Origin: Rhodovarius crocodyli
Lineage (GTDB): Bacteria > Pseudomonadota > Alphaproteobacteria > Acetobacterales > Acetobacteraceae
Assembly (NCBI GenBank): GCA_945901085.1
Contig: CAMDJV010000002.1
Span: forward strand, 124,001-188,000
Length of the DNA stretch: 64,000 nucleotides
Reading direction: 5' to 3'
The position numbers were made by a program, and so were the translations under genes. Every line of letters begins with the position of its first letter. Within the stretch, counting starts at the first letter, position 1. Below the pieces are notes generated by a model. The model did no database searches. It saw only the letters and a list, made by a program, of their open reading frames with translations, and had not been told where the DNA came from. Shown here piece after piece: positions 16,062-25,946 of the stretch.

Positions 16062-17234
16062 TCAGCCCTCGGCCGAAAGCTCCCGCTCCACAATTGCCGC
16101 CAGCACCCCCGCGCCAAAGGGGATGGCCTCGTCATTGAAGTCATAGCCGGGGTGATGCAGGTCCCGCGTTGCCCCATTGCCGATATTGATGAAGGCCCCC
16201 GGCACCGCCTGCAGGAAATAGGCAAAATCCTCGCCGCCCATGCTGGGGGGCTGGTTGCGGTTCACCTGCCCCTCCCCCACCAGCGCGGCCGCCGCATCGG
16301 CCATGCGCTGTGCATTCTCGGCATGGTTCACCAAGGGCGGCGTGAGGACCCGAAAATCCAGGCTCGCAGTGCAGGCAAAGCCCAGCGCCACATCCCGCGC
16401 CAAGGTCTCCATTCGCTGCCGCACCAAATCCATCACCTCGGCCGAGAAGGCCCGCACCGTGCCAAATAGCCGCACCGTATCGGGAATGACATTATAGGCC
16501 CGACCCGTCTCCATCCCCGTCACGCTCAGCACCGCCGGCGAATGGGCCGAAACATTGCGCGCCACCACGCTTTGCAGCGCGGAGATCAGCGCCGCCCCGG
16601 CCACCACCGGGTCCTGCGTCACCTCCGGCCGGGCCGCATGGCCGCCCTTGCCCTGAATATGGATGTCAAAAAACGCCACCCCCGCCAGCATCGGGCCCGG
16701 ATTAATGCCGTAATGGCCCACCGGCATCCCCGGCTTGTTGTGCAGGGCATAGACGGCATCGCAGGGGAAACGCTCAAACAGCCCGTCCTTCTGCATTGCC
16801 GGCGCGCCGCTGCCCAATTCCTCCGCCGGCTGAAACAGCAGATGCACGGTGCCATCAAAATTGCGCGTCTCGGCCAGATACCGCGCCGCCGCCAGCAGCA
16901 TGGTGGTGTGCCCATCATGGCCGCAGCCATGCATTTTGCCGGGCGTTGTCGAGGCATGGCCGAAGCCATTGGTCTCGCTCAGCGGCAGCGCATCCATATC
17001 GGCGCGCAGGCCAATGCTGCGCGGCGCATTGCCCCGCCCCTTGCCGCGGATCACCCCCACCACGCCAGTGCCGCCCAGGCCGCGATGCACCTCAATGCCC
17101 ATCGCCTCCAGTCGCTCGGCCACCAGCGCGCTGGTCCGGCTTTCCTCGAAGCCCAACTCAGGATGGGCATGCAGGTCGCGCCGCCAGGCGGTGTATTCGC
17201 CCAGATGTCGGGCTATGGCGTCGATCGGGTTCAT
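16062..17234 (-). CDS. M20-family amidohydrolase/peptidase (hippurate-hydrolase-like)
   Basis: A 390-residue zinc or manganese hydrolase that removes acyl groups from amino acids or cleaves small amides. Motifs in order are RRDLHAHPELGFEE near residue 18, RADMDALPL near 78, MHGCGHDGHTTMLL near 104, LLFQPAEELGSGA near 135 and PSMGGEDFAYFL near 350, all expected for the M20D subfamily with bound metals. Start ATG 17234 has a strong GGAGAGAG ribosome-binding site and overlaps the rsmA stop as ATGA. Substrate unknown. Last gene of the isomerase-surA-rsmA-M20 series. Confidence 0.92.
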   Translation of the reverse strand: MNPIDAIARHLGEYTAWRRDLHAHPELGFEESRTSALVAERLEAMGIEVHRGLGGTGVVGVIRGKGRGNAPRSIGLRADMDALPLSETNGFGHASTTPGKMHGCGHDGHTTMLLAAARYLAETRNFDGTVHLLFQPAEELGSGAPAMQKDGLFERFPCDAVYALHNKPGMPVGHYGINPGPMLAGVAFFDIHIQGKGGHAARPEVTQDPVVAGAALISALQSVVARNVSAHSPAVLSVTGMETGRAYNVIPDTVRLFGTVRAFSAEVMDLVRQRMETLARDVALGFACTASLDFRVLTPPLVNHAENAQRMADAAAALVGEGQVNRNQPPSMGGEDFAYFLQAVPGAFINIGNGATRDLHHPGYDFNDEAIPFGAGVLAAIVERELSAEG

Positions 17235-18049
17235 GGCTCTCTCTCCAGTAAGGCGCGGGCCAGCCTGTCGAACTCCGCAATGCTCAGCGTTTCCGCCCGG
17301 CGTTCTGGCGCTATGGCGCAGGATTCCAGCAATGCATCCGCGCCGCCAAGCGCCTTGAGGCTGCCGCGCAGCATTTTTCGCCGCTGGCCAAAGGCGGCGG
17401 CGGTCAGGCGCTCCATCGCCGCGAGCAGCGGCGGCGGTGGCTGCTCGGCATGCGGCACCAGCCCCACCACGGCGGAATGCACCCGCGGCGGCGGGAAAAA
17501 CGCCCCCGGCGGCAAATGCAGCATCACCGTGCAGCGGCAGAGCCATTGGCTCAGCACCGCCAGCCGGCCGTAATGCTCGGTGTCGGGGGCGGCGCAAATG
17601 CGCTCCGCCACCTCCTGCTGGAACATCAGCGTCAGCCGCTCAAAGGCGCCCGCCTGCCGCAGCCAGCCGATCAGCAGCGGCGTGCCGACATTATAGGGCA
17701 GGTTGGCCACGATCTGGCGTGGCGCTTCCAGGGCGGCCACGGCGTCGAGCTTCAGCGCATCCTGATGCAGCACTGTCAGCCGCGGCTCGGCCAATTCGGC
17801 CAGGGCGGCGATGGCGCGGGTATCCAACTCGCAGGCGAGCAATGAGGCCAATGGCCGCGCCAGCAGCGCCCGGGTGAGGCCACCCGGCCCGGGCCCGACC
17901 TCCAGCACATGACGCCCCGTCAGGTCTCCAGCGGCGGCGGCGATCCGGGCACATATCGCCTCATCCAGCAGAAAATGCTGCCCGAGGGATTTGCGCGGCG
18001 CCAGCCCGTGGCGGGCGATGACATCGCGCAGCGAGGCGGTTTGGCTCAG
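17231..18049 (-). CDS. rsmA: 16S rRNA dimethyladenosine transferase RsmA (KsgA)
   Basis: Dimethylates two adjacent adenosines in the 3' hairpin of 16S rRNA late in 30S assembly. Residues show DVIARHGLAPRKSLGQHFLLD at the N terminus, the SAM motif VLEVGPGPGGLTRALL near residue 50, and the catalytic NLPYNVGTPLL near 115. No ATG lies in the right place: translation probably begins at a CTG (18047-18049) that overlaps the surA stop as CTGA, giving 272 residues, the normal length. An internal ATG at 17908 would delete the essential N-terminal part. The gene follows surA directly; pdxA, usual between them, is missing here. Confidence 0.9.
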   Translation of the reverse strand: MSQTASLRDVIARHGLAPRKSLGQHFLLDEAICARIAAAAGDLTGRHVLEVGPGPGGLTRALLARPLASLLACELDTRAIAALAELAEPRLTVLHQDALKLDAVAALEAPRQIVANLPYNVGTPLLIGWLRQAGAFERLTLMFQQEVAERICAAPDTEHYGRLAVLSQWLCRCTVMLHLPPGAFFPPPRVHSAVVGLVPHAEQPPPPLLAAMERLTAAAFGQRRKMLRGSLKALGGADALLESCAIAPERRAETLSIAEFDRLARALLEREP

Positions 18050-19359
18050 CTCCGGGCCTCGATCACGGCGCGGCGGCGCAATTCGCGCAGCAACTGGCGC
18101 GAGAGCAGCTCCACCCGCTCGCCCAGCAGCACCTGGCGGGCCTGGTCATTGGTCATGGTCGGCGCCTCCCGCTGCTCGCGGGCGCAGACCATGATCACCG
18201 CCACGCCATCGGGTGAGATCACCGGCTGCGAGGCCCGGCCAATGGCCAACGAGGCCAGCAGCGAGCGCAGCTGTGGCGGGTTGATAGCCTCAAGGCGGAT
18301 CGGGCCGGGATCCATCGGTCGATCGGATGAATGCAGGCCCCGACCGGCGGCTTCAAGCGCTTCGCAGCCCCGCGTGGTTTGGGCGATGCGGCTGGCACGT
18401 TCGGCCACGGCGCGCTGCGCGTCGGTTGGGTTAGCCGGGTCCAGACGGCCGGGGAAGGCGATGAAAAGCTGGCGGATATCCAACTGGGTGCCAGCGGATT
18501 CGCGCCCGCCCTCGCGGCGCTGGCGCAAGGCGACGATCTGGAAGCCGCCGGCCACGCGAATGGCATTGGAGATGGCACCGGGCGGCATGCGGTTCACCAG
18601 CCCGGCGACTTCAGGGTCCAGCCGGCGCTCGCTCACCCAGCCGAGATCACCGCCCGAAAGTGCGGTCTGCGACTGGCTGAACTGGGTGGCTGCGACCGGG
18701 AAGGCGAGGCCACGGCGAAGCTGGCCGACCACCTCTTCGGTGAAGCGGCGCACCTCGGGCTCTGAATTGGGATCATCCACCGGGATGAAAATCTCGCTCA
18801 GCAGGAATTCCACCTGGCCTTGGCGGGCGCGGGCGGCGGCGATGGTCTCGGCCACTTCACTGGGCTGCGGCTCGGCCTGGGGGCCGAGCAGGCTGCGCAG
18901 CAGGCGGCCCCAGCCGATCTGGGCGCGAAGCTGGTCAAACAACACGCGCGGCTGAATGCCGGCGGCGCGCAGCTGGGCGGTCAGGGCGCCGCGGGGCAAT
19001 TGGTTGCGGCGCTCGATTTCGGTGAGCGCCTCGGCAATGTCATTGTCGCTGACCTGAATTTGCCGGCGCTGGGTTTCCTGGATGCGCAGGCGCTCATCCA
19101 CCAGCAGCCGCAGCACCTGCGGCTCCAGCCGCAGCAGGGAATCCGGCGTTACGCTCATGCCGGCATTGAGGGCGAAGAGGCGGGTGCGGCTGCGCACTTC
19201 GGCCTGGGTCACCACATCGCCATTGACGATGCTGAGAATGCGATTGCCGGCAGCGGGCGGGGTGGCGGCGGGCGGGGTTTGCGGCGCGGGCCCCTGGGCC
19301 AGCACCCCCACATGGAGGATGACGAGAATCGCCAGGGCAAGAGGGGCTGCGCGGAACAT
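18046..19359 (-). CDS. surA: Periplasmic peptidyl-prolyl isomerase / chaperone SurA
   Basis: A 437-residue SurA-type chaperone that helps fold outer-membrane proteins. It has a signal peptide (MFRAAPLALAILVILHVGV), a SurA N-terminal domain (ILSIVNGDVVTQAEVRSRTR then LLVDERLRIQETQRRQIQVS), and one or two parvulin-like domains; LSEIFIPVDDPNSE and LGWVSERRLDPEVAGLV are characteristic, with a second more divergent region beyond residue 300. ATG 19359 begins the signal peptide. It is followed by rsmA with a 4-bp overlap and preceded, 10 bp away, by a sugar isomerase gene, where lptD would be in many relatives. Confidence 0.87.
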   Translation of the reverse strand: MFRAAPLALAILVILHVGVLAQGPAPQTPPAATPPAAGNRILSIVNGDVVTQAEVRSRTRLFALNAGMSVTPDSLLRLEPQVLRLLVDERLRIQETQRRQIQVSDNDIAEALTEIERRNQLPRGALTAQLRAAGIQPRVLFDQLRAQIGWGRLLRSLLGPQAEPQPSEVAETIAAARARQGQVEFLLSEIFIPVDDPNSEPEVRRFTEEVVGQLRRGLAFPVAATQFSQSQTALSGGDLGWVSERRLDPEVAGLVNRMPPGAISNAIRVAGGFQIVALRQRREGGRESAGTQLDIRQLFIAFPGRLDPANPTDAQRAVAERASRIAQTTRGCEALEAAGRGLHSSDRPMDPGPIRLEAINPPQLRSLLASLAIGRASQPVISPDGVAVIMVCAREQREAPTMTNDQARQVLLGERVELLSRQLLRELRRRAVIEARS

Positions 19360-19369
19360 GGAAGGGTCT

Positions 19370-20209
19370 TTAGCCTCCCGCGTCGTCGCTGGAAATGGCC
19401 TGCATGCAGCCCTGCAGGTAACCAATGGCGCGGGCAGCGCAGGTTGGGCCATCAGGCATATATTGAAAGGGCTCAACGCCGCATCGCCCGCGATAGCCCA
19501 TGGCCGATAACTGCCGCAGGATGGGCGCGAAGCGGTCACTCCCCTGGCCTGGCGCGCGCTTGTTGCGGTCATTGAGGTGGATATGGCCGATCTGCCCGCC
19601 GGGGATATGCCGGGCGAGCAGCGCGCAGACATCCTCTGCCTCGCCATTGCCGCTGGCGCAGACATCGAGCATGGCCAGCAGATGGGGGTTGCCGAGTTGT
19701 GTGGTGAAGGCCGCCGCCTCCGCCACTGTGGTCATCCAATTGGTCTGGCTGGCATCGAGCGGCTCCAGGCAATAGGTCACGGAGGCCTCACGCGCCCATT
19801 CACCGGCCTGGGCCAGGGCGTCCTCGGCGCGGGCGGCATCGCCCGGGGCCTCGACACGGCGCTGGCCGGGGCTGCCATGGACGAGATATTCGGCGCCCAG
19901 ATCGGCAGCGAGGAAGACAAGGCCGCGCATGAAGGACAGGGTCTGGCGGCGCAGCGCCGCATCGGCCGAAGTGATGGACAGGCCGGCGGGCGCCACCAGC
20001 AGCCAATGCAGCCCCAGGATCGGTGCGCCGGCATCGCGGGCGAGGCGGCGCAGCCTAGCGCGTTCCGCCGCCGGCAGAAGATGCGGCGCGGTAGCATCGA
20101 GGGTGAAAGGGGCGACCTCCAGCCCGGCATAGCCGAGGGAGGCGGCGAGATCCGCCTGGGCGGCGAAATCGAGGTCGCGCACGACCTCGTTGCAGAGCAC
20201 AAATTCCAT
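19370..20209 (-). CDS. Sugar phosphate isomerase/epimerase family TIM-barrel protein
   Basis: A 279-residue AP-endonuclease-2/xylose-isomerase-like TIM barrel. It shows the usual order of an N-terminal strand, GYAGLEVAPFTLD near residue 26, GLHWLLVAPAGLSIT near 65, GAEYLVHGSPGQRRV near 105, CLEPLDASQTNWM near 147 with the metal-binding Glu, LLAMLDVCASGNGE with the Asp, IGHIHLNDRNK with the His, and GVEPFQY with the Glu. These fit a metal-dependent isomerase or epimerase. The start is ATG 20209. Substrate unknown; position ahead of surA suggests co-transcription rather than common function. Confidence 0.85.
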   Translation of the reverse strand: MEFVLCNEVVRDLDFAAQADLAASLGYAGLEVAPFTLDATAPHLLPAAERARLRRLARDAGAPILGLHWLLVAPAGLSITSADAALRRQTLSFMRGLVFLAADLGAEYLVHGSPGQRRVEAPGDAARAEDALAQAGEWAREASVTYCLEPLDASQTNWMTTVAEAAAFTTQLGNPHLLAMLDVCASGNGEAEDVCALLARHIPGGQIGHIHLNDRNKRAPGQGSDRFAPILRQLSAMGYRGRCGVEPFQYMPDGPTCAARAIGYLQGCMQAISSDDAGG

Positions 20210-20347
20210 GGCTTGAGCCTAGCCCAGCGCGGCCGGGACGGCGAGTGCGTGGCCCAGCCGCCCCTCAGAGGCGAGCAAACTTCGCCCCCGCCCCGCATCA
20301 GGAGCGGCGGCGTCTCCAGGGGTGAGCGCCTATTCCCGCCTTCGGGC

Positions 20348-21748
20348 TCAGCGCCCGGTGAGGATGCGCTCCACCAACTGCTTCACACTTGGTACGAAAC
20401 CGTTCGAATAGAACGGGTCTGAGGTGAAGCGATAGGCGTTGTGGCCAGCGAACATGAGGTTGCGCTCCAGCGAGCCGTCATGGGCGACATCCTGCAAGGT
20501 CTTCTGGATGCAGAAGCTGCGCGGGTCGGCCCGCTTGCCATTGGTGTAGTCGGGGCCGTTCTGCGTCCAGTTGCTGAAGCGGCAATGGGAGAGGCAGCCC
20601 ATGCAGGCCACCTGGTCATCGATGATCTCGCGTGCCGCCTCTGGCGTTTCGAAGACCAGGGTATTGTCGGGGGTGCGCAGGGTTTCGGTGAAGCCGGCCT
20701 TTTCCCAGGACTGGGCGCGCGCATTGTCATGCGGCGTGACCCAGACCGGGCGGCGGCGGGGGCCGACGAGGTATTCGGCGGTGTGGTCGCCCATCGCTTC
20801 GGAGGAATAGGCGATCTGCCGCTCGCTGCGGGCTTCCAACTCGCCCAGAAACTCATTGTGCACGGCGGAGCTGTAAAAGCCGGTCGGCGAGAAGTTTTGC
20901 AGCGAGACATCGCCGGGCTGCAGGGTGATCAGGCGCTTTTTCCATGCGTCGCTGATTGGGCTTTCCTGGGTCAGCAGCGGGCGGGTGCCGAATTGGAAGG
21001 CGATGGGGCCGAGATCGGCATTGTCGATCCAATCTTCCCATTCCTCCAGCCACCAGACGCCACCGGCCATGATGATGGGCGTATCGCCCAGGCCGAATTC
21101 GCGCATCTGGTTGCGCAGGGCCAGCACGCGGGGGAAGGGGCTTTCGGGCTTGCGCGGATCCTCGGAGTTGGAGAGGCCGTTATGGCCGCCCGCCAGCCAG
21201 GGATCCTCATAGACCACGCCGCCCAGCAGCTCGCGCGCCTTGGAGTAGCTGCGCTTCCACAGGGCGCTGAAGGCGCGGCCGGAGCTGACGATTGGGTAGT
21301 AATGCACGCCATATTCGCGGGCGATATCGGCCAGGCGATAGGGCATGCCAGCACCACAGGTGATGCCGTTGACCATGCCCTTGGCGCCATCGAGAATGCC
21401 GCGGATCACCCGCTCGGCGCCGCCCATTTCCCAGAGGATATTGGCATGGATACGGGCATTGGGGCCGCCGCGCTCGCGCGCTTCGATGGCCTGGGCGATG
21501 CCGCCCTTGATGCCATATTCGACCAGCTCTTCATGCCTCTCGCGCCGGGTCTTGCCCGAATAGGTCTGACGGATGATCTCGCCCTGAGCGTCATAACTAT
21601 CTGCATTGACGGCCGAGAAGGTGCCGACGCCGCCGGCGGCCGCCCAGGCGCCTGCTGTCGCGCCATTGGAGACGGCAACACCCTTGCCGCCCTCCACCAG
21701 GGGAAGAACATCCACCCCGCCCATGCGTATTGCGTTGATGGCCTTCAC
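20348..21748 (-). CDS. Nitronate monooxygenase-like FMN protein
   Basis: A 466-residue NPD/2-nitropropane-dioxygenase-type FMN enzyme, longer than the 350-residue standard. It has NGATAGAWAAAGGVGTFSAV near residue 28, GITCGAGMPYRLADI near 128, PIIMAGGVWWLEEWEDWI near 225 and an FMN phosphate-binding QFGTRPLLTQE near 252. The C-terminal 150 residues carry several cysteines (VACMGCLSHCRFSNW), possibly a metal site, and HNAYRFTSDPFYSNGFVP near the end. Long members like this one are common in alphaproteobacteria, but their substrate is unproven. It is downstream of pnp on the same strand, separated by a terminator-like hairpin. Confidence 0.83.
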   Translation of the reverse strand: MKAINAIRMGGVDVLPLVEGGKGVAVSNGATAGAWAAAGGVGTFSAVNADSYDAQGEIIRQTYSGKTRRERHEELVEYGIKGGIAQAIEARERGGPNARIHANILWEMGGAERVIRGILDGAKGMVNGITCGAGMPYRLADIAREYGVHYYPIVSSGRAFSALWKRSYSKARELLGGVVYEDPWLAGGHNGLSNSEDPRKPESPFPRVLALRNQMREFGLGDTPIIMAGGVWWLEEWEDWIDNADLGPIAFQFGTRPLLTQESPISDAWKKRLITLQPGDVSLQNFSPTGFYSSAVHNEFLGELEARSERQIAYSSEAMGDHTAEYLVGPRRRPVWVTPHDNARAQSWEKAGFTETLRTPDNTLVFETPEAAREIIDDQVACMGCLSHCRFSNWTQNGPDYTNGKRADPRSFCIQKTLQDVAHDGSLERNLMFAGHNAYRFTSDPFYSNGFVPSVKQLVERILTGR

Positions 21749-21792
21749 TGGCAGCCGTCCTCAGGTTTGAAATCTTACATAATCGAGAAAAC

Positions 21793-21817
21793 GGGCCGGT
21801 CCAGATGGAACCGGCCC
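21793..21817 (-). terminator. Rho-independent terminator of pnp
   Basis: On the minus strand GGGCCGGTTCC and GGACCGGCCC pair around ATCT, followed by GTTTTC. It lies 43 bp beyond the pnp stop (21860) and just before the nitronate monooxygenase gene. The complement also ends in TTTT, so it could act both ways. Confidence 0.75.
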
Positions 21818-21859
21818 TTTTGTCCAATAAACTGAGCGGCGAACCGCCCCGTCGTTCAA

Positions 21860-24076
21860 TCAGTCACGATCATTGCGGCGGGGGCGGCGATCGCCATCGC
21901 GGCGGGGGCGGCGCTCACCCTCCTCGCCTTCCTCACCTTCCGGGCGGCCGCCGCGCTTGGGGCCCACCTGCTCGGTGATGTCGGCGCCCGTGGCCTGATC
22001 GACCACGCGCATGGAGAGCTTCACCTTGCCGCGATCATCGAAGCCGATGACCTTGACCTTCACCGCATCGCCTTCCTTGACCACATCGGTGGTCTTGTTG
22101 ACGCGCTCGGCGGCCAGTTCGGAGATATGGACCAGACCGTCCTTGGCGCCGAGGAAGTTCACGAAGGCGCCGAATTCGGCGGTCTTGACCACCTTGCCGG
22201 TGTAGATGGCGCCGATCTCGGCTTCCTGCGTCAGGCCGCGGATCTTGGCGATGGCCGCATCGGTGTTTTCCTGGCTGGCGGAAGCGATCTTGATCGTGCC
22301 GTCATCCTCGATGTCGATCTTGCAGCCGGTCTGCTCGACGATCTCGCGGATCACCTTGCCGCCGGTGCCGATCACGTCGCGGATCTTCTCCTTGGGCACC
22401 TGGATAACCGTGATGCGCGGCGCGGTGGCCGCCACCGAGCTGCGCGCGCCGCCGATGCCCTTGGCCATCTCGCCCAGGATATGCAGGCGGCCATCCTTGG
22501 CCTGGTTCAGTGCGGTGTGCATGATGTCGAAGGTGATGGACGTGATCTTGATGTCCATCTGCAAGGCGGTGATGCCCGCCTCGGTGCCGGCCACCTTGAA
22601 GTCCATGTCGCCGAGGTGATCCTCGTCGCCCAGGATATCGGACAGGACGGCAAAGCCGCGGTCTTCCTTGATCAGGCCCATGGCGATGCCGGCCACCGGG
22701 CGCAGCAGCGGCGCGCCGGCATCCATCAGCGCGAGCGAGGTGCCGCACACTGTTGCCATGCTGGAGGAGCCGTTGCTCTCGGTGATCTCGGAGACCACGC
22801 GCATGGTGTAGGGGAAGGCTTCCTTCGAGGGGAGCACCGGGTGGATGGCGCGCCAGGCGAGCTTGCCATGGCCGATCTCACGCCGGCCGGGGGAGCCCAT
22901 GCGGCCCGTCTCGCCCACCGAATAGGGAGGGAAGTTGTAGTGCAGCATGAAGCCCTCGCGGTATTCGCCCGCCAGCGCGTCGATGACCTGCTCATCCTGC
23001 CCGGTGCCCAGCGTTGCGACGCACAGCGCCTGCGTCTCGCCACGGGTGAAGAGGGCCGAACCATGCGAGCGCGGCAGCACGCCGACCTCGGCCACGATCT
23101 GGCGCACGGTCTTGGTGTCGCGGCCATCGATGCGCATGCCGGTATCGAGAATGGCGTTGCGCACCACATCGGCTTCCAGCGACTTCATCAGCCCCTTGGC
23201 GGCGGCGACATCAGCACCTTCGGCTTCAAGGGCGGCGATGACGGCCTTCTTGGCATCACCCACGGCCTTTTGGCGGGCCATCTTCTCGGTGATCTTATAG
23301 GCATCGGCCATGCCGGCGGTGCCGAGGGCTGCGATGCGGGTCTTCAAGGCGGCCTGCGCCGGGTCTTCCAGCACCACGTCCCAGGCGTCCTTGGCGGCGT
23401 GTTCGGCGAGTTCGATGATGCCCTGGATGACGCTTTGGAAGCTGTCATGGCCGAATTTGACGGCACCCAGCATCACCTCTTCCGACAGCTCCTGCGCTTC
23501 GGATTCGACCATCAGCACGCCCTCGGCAGTGCCGGCGACGACGAGGTCGAGCGCGCTCAGCTTGCGCTGCGCGGCGGTGGGGTTCAGCACATAGGCGCCA
23601 TCGATATAGCCGACGCGGGCGCCGGCAATGGGGCCGAAGAAGGGGATGCCCGAGATGGTCAGCGCGGCCGAGCAGCCGACCATGGCGACGATGTCGGGAT
23701 CATTCTCCAGATCGTGGCTGAGCACGGTGGCGATGACCTGCACCTCGTTGCGGAAACCCTCGGGGAAGAGGGGGCGGAGCGGGCGGTCGATCAGGCGCGA
23801 GACCAGGGTCTCGCTCTCGGAGGGCCGGCCTTCGCGCTTGAAGAAGCCACCGGGGATCTTGCCGGCCGCGAAGGCCTTTTCCTGGTAGTTCACCGTGAGC
23901 GGGAAGAAATCCTGGCCCGGCTTGACCGAGCGGGCGCCGACCACGGTGCAGAGCACGATGGTGTCACCGAGGCGCGCCATGACAGCGCCATCGGCCTGGC
24001 GGGCGATCTTGCCGGTTTCGAGGGTGAGGAGCTGGCCGCCCCAGGAGACGTCCTTGCGGAAATATTTGTCGAACAT
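21860..24076 (-). CDS. pnp: Polyribonucleotide nucleotidyltransferase
   Basis: Phosphorolytic 3'-to-5' exoribonuclease (PNPase), 738 residues. It begins [17 protein letters not shown] and has two RNase PH domains separated by a helical linker (residues about 10-240 and 300-540; [20 protein letters not shown] is the second active-site region), a KH domain ([12 protein letters not shown] near residue 558) and an S1 domain ([22 protein letters not shown] near 622). The tail is Arg/Gly/Asp-rich ([19 protein letters not shown]). ATG 24076 follows AGAAGGACG. The usual upstream neighbour rpsO is not in this window; purK lies upstream after 267 bp. Confidence 0.97.
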   Translation of the reverse strand: MFDKYFRKDVSWGGQLLTLETGKIARQADGAVMARLGDTIVLCTVVGARSVKPGQDFFPLTVNYQEKAFAAGKIPGGFFKREGRPSESETLVSRLIDRPLRPLFPEGFRNEVQVIATVLSHDLENDPDIVAMVGCSAALTISGIPFFGPIAGARVGYIDGAYVLNPTAAQRKLSALDLVVAGTAEGVLMVESEAQELSEEVMLGAVKFGHDSFQSVIQGIIELAEHAAKDAWDVVLEDPAQAALKTRIAALGTAGMADAYKITEKMARQKAVGDAKKAVIAALEAEGADVAAAKGLMKSLEADVVRNAILDTGMRIDGRDTKTVRQIVAEVGVLPRSHGSALFTRGETQALCVATLGTGQDEQVIDALAGEYREGFMLHYNFPPYSVGETGRMGSPGRREIGHGKLAWRAIHPVLPSKEAFPYTMRVVSEITESNGSSSMATVCGTSLALMDAGAPLLRPVAGIAMGLIKEDRGFAVLSDILGDEDHLGDMDFKVAGTEAGITALQMDIKITSITFDIMHTALNQAKDGRLHILGEMAKGIGGARSSVAATAPRITVIQVPKEKIRDVIGTGGKVIREIVEQTGCKIDIEDDGTIKIASASQENTDAAIAKIRGLTQEAEIGAIYTGKVVKTAEFGAFVNFLGAKDGLVHISELAAERVNKTTDVVKEGDAVKVKVIGFDDRGKVKLSMRVVDQATGADITEQVGPKRGGRPEGEEGEEGERRPRRDGDRRPRRNDRD

Positions 24077-24343
24077 CAATCGTCCTTCTGGGGCATCGGT
24101 GCCCCGCAACATTGTCAGGACGGCGCGCAGAAAGAGGTGCCCGCATACGTCGGCACAAAGCACTTCGGGGCATGCGGTGCGGATGGGCCCGACGCTGTCC
24201 CGATCATTGGGAAGGCGCGAGGTTGAGGCCGCCCACATGGCCGGAAATGCCATGCCGGGCCGGAGGGATTCCGGTTCGTATCAGGGCGCCATTTTGCCGC
24301 GCACCGCTGTGGCCAGACCCGAGAAGGGCCCAACCACGCGCCC
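24077..24343. other. Gap between purK and pnp (267 bp)
   Basis: No gene is evident. It should contain the pnp leader and promoter on the minus strand and the purK 3' end, but I see no distinctive promoter or PNPase autoregulatory hairpin and therefore do not mark one. Confidence 0.5.
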
Positions 24344-25450
24344 CTATGCCCCAGACCGCGGCAAAACGCCAGCGTTCAGCGCGCAAAGCCTATTAACATG
24401 CCCCAGCTTGCGGCCGGGGCGTATCTCCGCCTTGCCGTACCAATGCGGCACAGAGGCAGGGTCGGCCAGGGCAGCGGCCCAGAGTGCGGCACCTTCGGCG
24501 CCGACGAGATTTTGCATCACCACATCGGCATGCCGGCGGGGCGGCAGCACCGGCAACCCGGCCACGGCGCGGATATGCTGGTCGAATTGGCTGACCTGGC
24601 AGGCATCCATCGTCCAATGCCCGGAATTATGCGGGCGGGGGGCGATTTCATTGGCGATGACCGCGCCATCGGGCATCACGAACATCTCAAGCGCCAGCAC
24701 GCCCACCATGTTCAGGCCTTCGAGCAGGCGGCGGATATTGGCCTCGGCCACCGCGCGCGTTGCCGCATCGATGTTGGCGGGAACGATGCTCTGGTCGAGA
24801 ATATGGTGGCGGTGGCGGTTTTCGGTGATATCGAAAATGGCAATGGTGCCGTCCACATCGCGCGCGCCCACGGCGGAAATCTCCAGGCTGAAGGGCATAT
24901 AGGCCTCCCAGACCAGCGGGTGCGGGGCGAGGCGGGCGAGGGCGGCGCGCGCCTCGGTGAGGTTTTCAACCTTGGCCTGGCCGCGGCCATCATAGCCCAG
25001 GCGGGTGGTCTTCAGCACGGCGGGGAAGGGCATGGTGTCGAGGTCCTCGGCCCGTTCGACCACGCCCCATGGTGCCACCTGAATGCCCATGCTGCCGAGG
25101 AAGCGCTTTTCCAGCACCCTATCCTGGCCAATGCGCAGCACCTGGGTGCCCGGCCGGCAGGGCACGCCTGAGGCGTCCAGCACATCCAGCACGGCGGGGG
25201 GGATATTCTCGAATTCGAAGGTCAGCACATCGACGCTGGCGCAGAAGGCACGCAGCGCCTGGGCATCCTCGAAGGCGGCGATTGTGACGGCCGAGGCGAC
25301 CTCGCCGCCCGGGCTGGCTGGCTCGGGGGTGAAGACATGGCTGCGATAGCCCAGCCGCGCCGCCGCATGGGCCGACATCCGGCCCAATTGGCCGCCGCCC
25401 AGAATGCCGATGGTGGCGCCAAAGGGCAGTGGTTCAGACCGGGGCGTCAC
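24344..25450 (-). CDS. purK: N5-carboxyaminoimidazole ribonucleotide synthase PurK
   Basis: ATP-grasp enzyme of de novo purine synthesis that makes N5-CAIR from AIR, ATP and bicarbonate. The 368 residues begin with the nucleotide-binding [13 protein letters not shown] near residue 15, then [14 protein letters not shown] near 70, the ATP-grasp centre [12 protein letters not shown] near 145 and [17 protein letters not shown] near 265, all diagnostic. It overlaps purE by 17 bp, so the purE-purK order is translationally coupled. Confidence 0.97.
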   Translation of the reverse strand: MTPRSEPLPFGATIGILGGGQLGRMSAHAAARLGYRSHVFTPEPASPGGEVASAVTIAAFEDAQALRAFCASVDVLTFEFENIPPAVLDVLDASGVPCRPGTQVLRIGQDRVLEKRFLGSMGIQVAPWGVVERAEDLDTMPFPAVLKTTRLGYDGRGQAKVENLTEARAALARLAPHPLVWEAYMPFSLEISAVGARDVDGTIAIFDITENRHRHHILDQSIVPANIDAATRAVAEANIRRLLEGLNMVGVLALEMFVMPDGAVIANEIAPRPHNSGHWTMDACQVSQFDQHIRAVAGLPVLPPRRHADVVMQNLVGAEGAALWAAALADPASVPHWYGKAEIRPGRKLGHVNRLCALNAGVLPRSGA

Positions 25451-25913
25451 CGATCGCCTCCGTCTGGCGGGCGCGGAAGGCGATCAGGCGCTGGCGCAGA
25501 TCGGCATCGCCGAGCGCCAGGATGGAGGCGGCCAGCAGCCCGGCATTCTTCGCCCCCGCCTGGCCGATGGCCAGGGTGCCAACCGGAATGCCACCGGGCA
25601 TCTGCACGATGGAGAGCAGAGAATCCATGCCCTGCAGCGCCCCCTTGCCCACCGGCACGCCCAGCACCGGCAGATGCGTCATGCTGGCCACCATGCCGGG
25701 CAAATGCGCGGCACCGCCGGCGCCGGCGATGATGACGGCCACACCGCGCGAAGCCGCAGCTTCGGCATAGTCCACCAGGCGCTTGGGGGTGCGATGGGCC
25801 GAGACGATCTTGGCCTCATGCGGCACCGCCAATTCCACCAGCACCTCCTGGGCGCGAATCATCACGTCCCAATCCGATTGGCTGCCCATGATGATGCTGA
25901 CGATCGGCGGCAA
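25434..25913 (-). CDS. purE: N5-carboxyaminoimidazole ribonucleotide mutase PurE
   Basis: Converts N5-CAIR to CAIR in purine synthesis, acting with PurK. The 159-residue protein shows [14 protein letters not shown] at the N terminus, the catalytic [14 protein letters not shown] near residue 38 (His is the general acid) and [19 protein letters not shown] near 61, all class I PurE signatures. ATG 25913 is the only sensible start. It lies 33 bp from the aminopeptidase gene and overlaps purK by 17 bp. Confidence 0.97.
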   Translation of the reverse strand: MPPIVSIIMGSQSDWDVMIRAQEVLVELAVPHEAKIVSAHRTPKRLVDYAEAAASRGVAVIIAGAGGAAHLPGMVASMTHLPVLGVPVGKGALQGMDSLLSIVQMPGGIPVGTLAIGQAGAKNAGLLAASILALGDADLRQRLIAFRARQTEAIGDAPV

Positions 25914-25946
25914 GGTGGCGCTCCAGTCCCGGTGAAGGCCGCGCGG

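Noticed and set aside
22127-24226. Plus-strand open frame of about 700 codons opposite pnp
   Set aside because: It is the antisense shadow of pnp: His/Gly/Asp/Leu-rich, no domain, while pnp on the other strand has a full set of motifs.
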